Shown here: positions 1 to 4,775 of the stretch, piece after piece
Position numbering within the stretch: position 1 is the stretch's first letter
Layout of the letters: each line of letters begins with the position of its first letter
From: an uncultured Planctomycetota bacterium
GTDB lineage: Bacteria; Planctomycetota; Planctomycetia; Pirellulales; UBA1268
Assembly (NCBI GenBank): GCA_905477565.1
Contig: CAJQGO010000336.1
Span: 1 to 5,149 of the forward strand
Reading direction: 5' to 3'
Length of the DNA: 5,149 nt
Notes under the pieces: model-generated
Seen by the model: the letters and a program-made list of their open reading frames with translations, nothing else
Database searches by the model: none
What the model was told of the DNA's origin: nothing
Translations under genes and position numbers: made by a program

Positions 1-1320
1 GACATCTATGCCACGGGTTGGATCATCTAGCAAGAGCACACGAGGCTTCGTAAGTAACCAACGGCTAATAATACATTTCTGCTGATTTCCGCCCGAGAGC
101 TCAGATATGTTCGCCGTTAATGAGGGTACCTTGATACCAATCTGCTGAATTGGCTCGGCAACAATGCCCTCTTCTATCTGCTTGCTTAGAAGTCCATTCC
201 GCATCGCATGAAACAAGCTACAGATGCTTATATTTTCTGTCACATTCAGATTAGCAAAAATCCCAAGCCGCTTTCGGTCTTCTGGCACCATTACCAAACC
301 GGCCTTACACGCATCTGCTGGGTGAGTAAAACTGACCGCCTTTCCTCCGAGCAAAATTCTTCCCTGCCACTGACTGGGGGATGCTCCAAAGATAGTTTCG
401 AGGACTTCGGTTCTACCGGCCCCCATAAGGCCCGCTATACCAAGAACCTCACCAGCGTGAACACGAAACGACACATTATGTAATTGCCCACTCTGCCTTG
501 AATCCTGTGAGGTTACACACAGATTATCAACTTCAAGCAAGCACGTGCCAATTGCTTGTTGACTACGAAATCTGTGTTCTGTGATCTCACGACCAACCAT
601 CCAACCCGTCACTTCAGAGGCTGTTGTTTCTTCTTTATCAACTGTACAAACATGACAACCATCTCGCAGAATTGTGATCCGATCAGCCAACCGGAAGACT
701 TCATCCATTTTGTGTGAGATATAAAGGATTGTGCAGCCCTGCTGACGCAGTGTGCTAATGGTTCGTTCCAGACGCTCCGCTTCTGCATCTGTAAGTGCAC
801 TTGTTGGTTCATCCATAACGATAATTGATGCATGAAGGGAAAGCGCTTTTGCAATTTCAACAAGCTGCTGATCACCAACTCGCAAGCCACCCGTCATTTC
901 ATCTGATGAAATGGACGCCTCAAGCAAATCTAACAGCTCCGCTGTTTTTCTTTTTGCGATAGCATCGTTTAACAAGCCGAATCGCGTTCTTGGCTCACGC
1001 CCAAGAAAAACATTGGCGGAAACCGACAGTTCTTCTACAAGCTCTAATTCCTGATGAATGATTGCAACACCAGCTTTTTCAGCATCACGAGTGCTGTGAA
1101 ATTGTACGCTTTGGCCAGCTACCTCCAGTTCACCAGCATCTGGCTGATAGACTCCTGACAAAATTTTCATCAACGTACTTTTTCCGGCTCCATTTTCACC
1201 ACAAATAGCGTGAACCTCACCACGCCGCACCTGCAGAGTCACGCCATCAAGTGCGACGACTCCAGGAAATTTTTTTGTAATCCCCCTCATTGCAACAGCA
1301 AATTCTGCCAGTTTGTTCAT
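1..1320 (-). CDS. Sugar ABC transporter ATP-binding protein, two nucleotide-binding domains (RbsA/XylG-like), truncated by the left window edge
   Basis: This is the cytoplasmic energy-coupling subunit of a CUT2-class (ribose/xylose/galactose-type) importer. The frame is open from ATG at 1320 to base 1, giving 440 residues of a family usually about 500 long, so only the C-terminus is missing. Domain 1 has Walker A GENGAGKST (41-49), a Q-loop glutamine at Q90, a signature-like LRVGDQQ (146-152), Walker B IIVMDEPT (166-173) and switch His203. Domain 2 has the family's degenerate Walker A GLMGAGRTE (297-305), the PEDRK motif (346-350), signature LSGGNQQK (408-415) and Walker B LLLDDPTRGID (429-439). 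The start is fixed by an ATGA overlap with the permease stop. Two features look odd: Asp433 stands where the catalytic Glu is expected, and Arg147 stands where the signature Ser is expected. Both fall in the same composite ATP site. The family assignment is very secure; the substrate is unknown. Confidence 0.97.
   Translation of the reverse strand, partial: MNKLAEFAVAMRGITKKFPGVVALDGVTLQVRRGEVHAICGENGAGKSTLMKILSGVYQPDAGELEVAGQSVQFHSTRDAEKAGVAIIHQELELVEELSVSANVFLGREPRTRFGLLNDAIAKRKTAELLDLLEASISSDEMTGGLRVGDQQLVEIAKALSLHASIIVMDEPTSALTDAEAERLERTISTLRQQGCTILYISHKMDEVFRLADRITILRDGCHVCTVDKEETTASEVTGWMVGREITEHRFRSQQAIGTCLLEVDNLCVTSQDSRQSGQLHNVSFRVHAGEVLGIAGLMGAGRTEVLETIFGASPSQWQGRILLGGKAVSFTHPADACKAGLVMVPEDRKRLGIFANLNVTENISICSLFHAMRNGLLSKQIEEGIVAEPIQQIGIKVPSLTANISELSGGNQQKCIISRWLLTKPRVLLLDDPTRGIDV
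1317..1320 (-). other. ATGA stop/start overlap coupling permease and ATPase
   Basis: On the minus strand the permease stop TGA (1319-1317) overlaps the ATPase start ATG (1320-1318) as ATGA. I see no good Shine-Dalgarno in the roughly 20 bases before this ATG. Initiation is therefore probably coupled to termination on the permease gene, which would keep the two subunits in step. The overlap is seen directly; the coupling is inferred. Confidence 0.85.
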
Positions 1321-2564
1321 CGTGAAACGCTTACCCGCACCCTTTTGCCATGACTTCGATTTTCCCATATTCGCAAGGCTAGTAACGCGATGAAAGCAGT
1401 AAAACCAGTTGCCCAACCGCTGGCTGCACCAGTCGTCATGGACGCAAGACTCCCCGCCAGCAAGGCTAGAACAGGAATCGTACAGAGGCCCAAGGCTCCG
1501 GGTAAAAAACGACGATCATGCCGCAGACCGTTCACACCCTGAGCAAATGTGACCGCAAGAACAACGACTACACCAACAATTAATCCCTCATAGACATCGG
1601 CACCTGTCTTGATAATTTTTGAAACTGCATCGATCACGACTCGCAGAAAAAAGGCTCCAAGAACCGTCCCCTGAACTGTACCCACACCACCAGAGAGCGA
1701 ACAACCGCCAACAACAGCAGCAGCAATTGCATTAAGTTCATGCCCCCTTCCCTGATTGACCGGAGCAGCAACAGATTCATTTGCAATATAGAAAAGCCCA
1801 GCCAAGGCAGCTGTCATTGCACCGAAACAATACGCAAACCATTTCACATTTTCAGTATGTATACCCGCAAGGCGGGCAGCTTGCTCGTTCCCTCCGAGGG
1901 CCTTGAGATGACGACCAAGCACCGTTCGCGAGAGCATTAGCCATGTGAAAAATGCCAAGACAAGAAACGTGCCCACTGAAAACCAGATATTTTCTCGTAC
2001 TACTTTGAACGCCGGGTCAGCAACATTAATGAGTGCGCTTTTAGTAGGTGTGAGAACCGCTGTACTACTTTCGCAGACTGCCCTCGCAAAACTCCGTAGA
2101 CCTACAAGCGTCGCAAGTGTCGCAATAAAAGGGGGAAGACGAACAACTGTAATAAGCCACGTATGCAATGTTCCAACAAAAAAACCTGTCAACAGGCTCG
2201 CCAGAACTGCAATGAGTACCACTGCCGAACCGACCGGCTTAAATGCCATCATTTCAGTAGGTGCTAGCGCAAGCATAGTCACAGAACAAACAGTCCCAGA
2301 CAATGCAATCATGGAACCACTCGAAAGATCGATCCCACCGGCAATGATGACAACCGCGGCACCCAGTGAAAAAATTCCAAGCATTGCGCTATTACGAGCT
2401 ATATCGCGCAGGCTTTCCATGGGCCGGAAAAAATAGGTGTGGTTTGAATCAACAACTGCTGTAAAGGCAATTGCAAGCACAATCGCTACCAGTAATGACC
2501 ACTCATTATTTGATGGCCACCATTTCCTTACTGCATGAAGCGGAAATGAGCTCCATAATTTCAT
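1317..2564 (-). CDS. Sugar ABC transporter permease (RbsC-like, CUT2 class) with C-terminal extension
   Basis: This is an inner-membrane permease, expected to form a homodimeric channel with the adjacent ATPase and to receive ligand from the binding protein encoded upstream. The 415-residue protein carries the family blocks in order: AGGIDLSSGS (75-84), LPPFIATLATL (143-153), GRHLKALGGNEQAARLAGI (217-235, the cytoplasmic ATPase-contact region) and GHELNAIAAAVVGGCSLSGG (274-293). About eight to ten hydrophobic segments are visible in the core. Typical RbsC proteins are about 320 residues; this one continues past residue 345 with a basic RHDRR stretch, two more hydrophobic segments (about 353-373 and 385-400) and a basic tail. 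The ATG at 2564 is supported by AAAGG eight bases upstream. It follows the binding-protein gene by 45 bases and overlaps the ATPase gene by four. The family is certain; the ligand and the role of the extension are not known. Confidence 0.97.
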   Translation of the reverse strand: MKLWSSFPLHAVRKWWPSNNEWSLLVAIVLAIAFTAVVDSNHTYFFRPMESLRDIARNSAMLGIFSLGAAVVIIAGGIDLSSGSMIALSGTVCSVTMLALAPTEMMAFKPVGSAVVLIAVLASLLTGFFVGTLHTWLITVVRLPPFIATLATLVGLRSFARAVCESSTAVLTPTKSALINVADPAFKVVRENIWFSVGTFLVLAFFTWLMLSRTVLGRHLKALGGNEQAARLAGIHTENVKWFAYCFGAMTAALAGLFYIANESVAAPVNQGRGHELNAIAAAVVGGCSLSGGVGTVQGTVLGAFFLRVVIDAVSKIIKTGADVYEGLIVGVVVVLAVTFAQGVNGLRHDRRFLPGALGLCTIPVLALLAGSLASMTTGAASGWATGFTAFIALLALRIWENRSHGKRVRVSVSR

Positions 2565-2572
2565 CAGAGCAA

Positions 2573-2577
2573 CCTTT
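2573..2577 (-). promoter_or_regulatory. Ribosome binding site of the permease gene
   Basis: The minus strand reads AAAGG here, eight bases before the ATG at 2564. This is a reasonable Shine-Dalgarno match and supports that start. It lies in the 45-base gap (2565-2609) after the binding-protein stop. That gap contains no evident terminator, consistent with one transcript. Confidence 0.6.
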
Positions 2578-2609
2578 CAGAAAGCTTTCATCTGTGGGTA
2601 GCCGCAGAA

Positions 2610-3818
2610 TCAGGAACTCGACAAGCCGTATTTCTTCAACCATTCACGAAAGACCGATAGGGACAAGACCTCAAGAGTCCCCGCTGAAACTGCAGACTCT
2701 AGGTCCTTCTTTGAGATGGGTGCATCTTCATCATTCTCCCAAGCGTCAGGAATAATCAAACGCAATCCAGTCGTGAATCTATCTCCCCCAGGCTGCCCAT
2801 AATTGGGAAACATGTTCATGATGATAGCATCTTGCCCTTCTTGCATTGCGAGCAAGAGGCGAACAGTTTGGACACCCATTTCGAAAGGATTTTGAACAAT
2901 CATACAGTCAATGTTGCCGTTCGCCATATGTTCGATGGCTTGAGCGGCTGCATCAAAAGTAAAGATTGAAACCTGGTCACGAACCCCGCGTTCTGCTACG
3001 ACTTCAGCGATTGCTGGTGCATTGTAAGCCCATATACCAACCAAAGCTTTCACATCCGGATGATTCACAAGGGCCGTGCGTACATTATCTCTGGCCCGTG
3101 AATGGTCAAATGAATCAGCCATTCGGTCAACTTCACTGTAGCTTGCTCCAATTGCTTCACGACAGCCATCCATTCTGGCTCTGGCGTTATCGTTATCTGT
3201 GAATCCCGTGAACTGGATAAAGCCACCCTCAGTAATTCCACGGGACTGCAAAACTTTTTTTCCCGCTGTCCCCAACAGACGCCCGGCGATCGAATTATCT
3301 GTTCCAATATAGTACGGCCGTCCATCTGAAAAGAGCTTCTGGTTGATATCTCCATCGACGGTGATTACTGATACACCCTTTTCCGTCAACCGCTTCATCT
3401 CTTCAACGATAGCAACGTTTTCTGCCTGAATGACCGAAATGGCAACTCCTGCTACATCTGCTTGCGTGACGAGTTGCCTAAGACGATCAATCTGTCCCTG
3501 AGCCGTTGCATTATTTTTTTCCATCACAACCTCAAGCCCTTTATCAGCAAGAGCGAACTTTTCTGCTCCAGCTTGCAACCCGGCATTGAGTACATCGAAA
3601 TACGGATCGTCGCCATTCGTAATAAAGATAAAACGCCGGGGAACCTCGGCATTTTTTTGGGTCTTAGCTGGCGAGCTCACATTCGACTTGTTACAGCCAG
3701 TGACACCAAAACCGAAAAAGAAAAGAAAAACAACCCAACAGGGACGCATGAATCGCGAGAAAAAAACTGACATAGCTTCTAAATCTCTTTGCTTAGTGTT
3801 AGTTATGATGCGGGCCAT
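2610..3818 (-). CDS. Sugar-type substrate-binding lipoprotein (RbsB-like, periplasmic binding protein of the peripla_BP_4 type)
   Basis: This is the extracytoplasmic receptor of the importer, expected to be lipid-anchored. The longest frame (402 residues, ATG at 3818) is given as the boundary. Met16 (ATG at 3773-3771) is the more likely real start: it leaves a compact signal peptide with Arg22/Arg25, a hydrophobic core (28-38) and lipobox VTGC with Cys42, and weak AAGAGA/AGAAG motifs precede it, whereas nothing like a Shine-Dalgarno precedes Met1. The mature part shows the two-lobe pattern of ribose-type binding proteins: FITNGDDPYFDVLNAGLQ (65-82), GQIDRLRQLV (108-117), VITVDGD (151-157), YIGTDN (170-175), GRLLG (179-183), ALVGIWAYNAPA (258-269), FTFDA (286-290) and IVQNPFEMG (307-315). 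Candidate ligand residues by family position are Asp155, Asn266, Asp289 and Gln309. About 50 residues follow beyond the usual RbsB end. The ligand cannot be predicted. Confidence 0.95.
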   Translation of the reverse strand: MARIITNTKQRDLEAMSVFFSRFMRPCWVVFLFFFGFGVTGCNKSNVSSPAKTQKNAEVPRRFIFITNGDDPYFDVLNAGLQAGAEKFALADKGLEVVMEKNNATAQGQIDRLRQLVTQADVAGVAISVIQAENVAIVEEMKRLTEKGVSVITVDGDINQKLFSDGRPYYIGTDNSIAGRLLGTAGKKVLQSRGITEGGFIQFTGFTDNDNARARMDGCREAIGASYSEVDRMADSFDHSRARDNVRTALVNHPDVKALVGIWAYNAPAIAEVVAERGVRDQVSIFTFDAAAQAIEHMANGNIDCMIVQNPFEMGVQTVRLLLAMQEGQDAIIMNMFPNYGQPGGDRFTTGLRLIIPDAWENDEDAPISKKDLESAVSAGTLEVLSLSVFREWLKKYGLSSS

Positions 3819-3821
3819 TTG

Positions 3822-3877
3822 AGATCAGGTGTCGCGAAACGTCATCACAACCTACTGCTTCCCACCCTCCCTGATCT
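3822..3877. repeat. Spaced 8-base inverted repeat between flavin reductase and binding-protein genes
   Basis: AGATCAGG (3822-3829) and CCTGATCT (3870-3877) are perfect complements separated by 40 bases. They lie almost entirely within the 69-base gap between the flavin reductase stop and the first possible binding-protein start. There is no U-rich tail on either strand, so it does not look like an intrinsic terminator. It could close a leader hairpin or be chance; an 8-base match over this span is only modest evidence. Confidence 0.3.
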
Positions 3878-3887
3878 ACTCGCTACG

Positions 3888-4409
3888 CTAATAGTGTAAG
3901 CCACTTTTCCGAAGATGCACTATCGGCTGATCTACGGAACTTATTTCTGCAGTAAGGACGTTAGCCACGACGATAGCGTGATCTCCACTATTCTGCTCAG
4001 GGCCGGCCGACAAAAAAACAGGCCTTGCCTTGCACTCCATCCAGCCCACCGAATTCTGAAGTATCCCAGCCCCACAAGGAGATCTCCGAATGTCGATACC
4101 AGAGAATGGCTCAGCTTCTATTGCTGGCGGTTTACCAAATTTACCAAGGAGGCTTCGCTGATTTTCAGAAAGTACATTTACAACAAACCGGAAATCTCCT
4201 TTGCCAATCGATGAGAGAAACCGTCGACCAGTTCCTACAGCAATAGATATCGCTGGCGGATTGAATCCTGCTTGCATGAGCCAACTCGTCAGCATGGTTT
4301 TATCAACGTCCTCTTCTTGCCACGTGACGACAAAAAGACCACCTGGAATGCGCCCAAGAATTGAACCAATAGCCTCAGTAGAACCTTCCAAAGAATCACT
4401 GTCTGACAC
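3888..4409 (-). CDS. Flavin reductase-like domain protein (FMN-binding split-barrel, DIM6/NTAB type)
   Basis: This is a 173-residue single-domain protein of the flavin reductase-like family, which binds FMN and typically reduces free flavin with NAD(P)H for a partner enzyme. Diagnostic stretches are GRIPGGLFVVTW (19-30), MLTSWLMQAGFNPPAISIAV (39-58), FRFVVNVLSE (73-82), LLGKFG (87-92) and SGDHAIVVANV (141-151), where GDH is the family's conserved flavin-site motif. The TSW-QAGFNPP form resembles the reductase module fused to flavodiiron proteins in cyanobacteria, but here it stands alone. It starts with GTG (4409-4407): an in-frame TAA lies seven codons upstream and a strong GGAAGGAG sits seven bases before the GTG. 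No signal peptide is seen, so it should be cytoplasmic. It is 69 bases upstream of the transporter genes in the same direction with no clear terminator between. The fold is secure; the physiological substrate and partner are unknown. Confidence 0.88.
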   Translation of the reverse strand: MSDSDSLEGSTEAIGSILGRIPGGLFVVTWQEEDVDKTMLTSWLMQAGFNPPAISIAVGTGRRFLSSIGKGDFRFVVNVLSENQRSLLGKFGKPPAIEAEPFSGIDIRRSPCGAGILQNSVGWMECKARPVFLSAGPEQNSGDHAIVVANVLTAEISSVDQPIVHLRKSGLHY

Positions 4410-4416
4410 GTGGCAG

Positions 4417-4424
4417 CTCCTTCC
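4417..4424 (-). promoter_or_regulatory. Strong Shine-Dalgarno deciding the GTG start of the flavin reductase
   Basis: The minus strand reads GGAAGGAG with a seven-base spacer to GTG at 4409. An in-frame TAA at 4430-4428 excludes an upstream start in this frame, and the next Met is residue 39. The GTG start is therefore well determined. It is the best ribosome binding site in the window. Confidence 0.85.
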
Positions 4425-4468
4425 GAATTAAACCTTGTTTCACCTCTTACAAATAATCGATTGTGGAA

Positions 4469-4497
4469 ATACTAGCAGGAAACTACCCAACTTTTAA
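4469..4497 (-). promoter_or_regulatory. Candidate sigma70-type promoter for the leftward cluster
   Basis: On the minus strand, TTAAAA (4497-4492, 4 of 6 matches to TTGACA) is followed after 17 bases by TAGTAT (4474-4469, 4 of 6 matches to TATAAT). An extended -10 TGC lies directly before the second hexamer. Transcription would begin near 4462, about 50 bases before the GTG start. The match is moderate and other promoters are possible. The 10-base inverted repeat at 4481-4510 covers the -35 element and most of the spacer, a classic repressor geometry. Confidence 0.35.
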
Positions 4498-4539
4498 AAC
4501 TTGGGTAGTTTTGGTGGACGGGAGGAACACTCTGCTAGT
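4471..4539. repeat. Nested inverted repeats: outer 8-base arms around an inner 10-base repeat
   Basis: The outer arms ACTAGCAG (4471-4478) and CTGCTAGT (4532-4539) are perfect complements. They enclose the inner repeat 4481-4510 asymmetrically, with 2 bases on one side and 21 on the other. On either strand this could fold as a two-tier hairpin with a large one-sided internal loop. There is no strong T run after either end. Whether it acts as RNA structure, as DNA sites, or not at all is unknown. Confidence 0.4.
4481..4510. repeat. Perfect 10-base inverted repeat, candidate operator
   Basis: AACTACCCAA (4481-4490) and TTGGGTAGTT (4501-4510) are perfect complements separated by ten bases whose centre TTTTAAAA is itself palindromic. 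The 10+10 arms are well above chance in an intergenic region of this size. The repeat lies 72 bases upstream of the flavin reductase start and overlaps its candidate -35 element. On the plus strand it ends in only four T residues and on the minus strand in three, so an intrinsic terminator is less likely than a binding site for a dimeric regulator. No regulator gene is in the window. Confidence 0.6.
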
Positions 4540-4681
4540 CACGTTGCACAATCTCGCTACTCCTGAGGGGAAAGCAGGAAAATGACACAGATAAGGGAAT
4601 CAGCCCACCCAAGAGCATTTAGGAAAAATCACTAGACGCTCAAAAACTCTATAAAACCGACAGTGGTTCCAGACGAAAAAG

Positions 4682-4691
4682 ACTCTAGAGT
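4682..4691. repeat. Ten-base perfect palindrome
   Basis: ACTCTAGAGT reads the same on both strands and sits four bases from the longer inverted repeat at 4696-4717. It is short enough to be chance alone. Its position next to the other repeat makes a regulatory site possible. Confidence 0.3.
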
Positions 4692-4695
4692 GATA

Positions 4696-4717
4696 GTTTC
4701 ACACGAGTGTGTGAAAC
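4696..4717. repeat. 9+9-base inverted repeat, candidate operator of the rightward gene
   Basis: GTTTCACAC (4696-4704) and GTGTGAAAC (4709-4717) are perfect complements around GAGT. With one mismatch the symmetry extends two further bases on each side. It lies 58 bases before the ATG at 4776 and just upstream of a TTGACG -35-like hexamer. A run of five T residues begins ten bases after the second arm, too far for a standard intrinsic terminator. A binding site for a dimeric regulator is the best reading; a hairpin with a GAGT loop is the alternative. Confidence 0.55.
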
Positions 4718-4729
4718 CATAAAACCTTT

Positions 4730-4756
4730 TTGACGCGACAAACAGTACGTTTAAAT
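4730..4756 (+). promoter_or_regulatory. Weak candidate promoter of the rightward gene
   Basis: TTGACG (4730-4735, 5 of 6 matches to TTGACA) is followed after 15 bases by TTAAAT (4751-4756, 4 of 6 matches to TATAAT). The spacer is shorter than the preferred 17. If used, transcription would start only about 13 bases before the ATG, leaving a very short leader; this fits the absence of a Shine-Dalgarno there. The assignment is tentative. Confidence 0.25.
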
Positions 4757-4775
4757 CTTGTCATCACACCATCAC

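Larger units (their letters stand above)
4410..4775. other. Divergent intergenic region, 366 bases, no gene recognised
   Basis: This lies between the leftward flavin reductase gene and the rightward secreted-protein gene. It holds the flavin reductase ribosome binding site, possible promoters for both directions and several inverted repeats, listed separately. The stretch 4540-4680 shows no tRNA, rRNA or riboswitch pattern that I recognise. A TATAAA at 4650-4655 has no matching -35 element at a usual distance. A 17-codon ORF at 4582-4635 is not convincing as a gene. Confidence 0.7.

Noticed and set aside
208..890. Smaller ORFs at 208-483 (plus) and 609-890 (minus).
   Set aside because: Both overlap the ATPase gene, whose frame shows every expected ABC motif continuously from 1320 to base 1.
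1945..2436. A 163-codon plus-strand ORF opposite the permease.
   Set aside because: It lies entirely antisense to a strongly conserved permease region and its Thr/Ala/Ser-rich composition is what the reverse of hydrophobic codons gives.
4481..4510. The 10+10-base inverted repeat read as an intrinsic terminator.
   Set aside because: The arms are followed by only three or four T residues on either strand, the loop is AT-rich, and the site lies between two divergent gene starts where a terminator is not expected.
4582..4635. A 17-codon plus-strand ORF (ATG to TAG) with a purine-rich GGGGAAAGCAGG just before it.
   Set aside because: It is very short, polar, and lies in a region of inverted repeats with no promoter clearly aimed at it. 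A purine-rich lead before one ATG is expected by chance, and there is no support from composition or homology.
4410..4775. An FMN or other riboswitch upstream of the flavin reductase.
   Set aside because: I looked on the minus strand for the conserved FMN element blocks and for c-di-GMP and tetrahydrofolate aptamer cores and found none.
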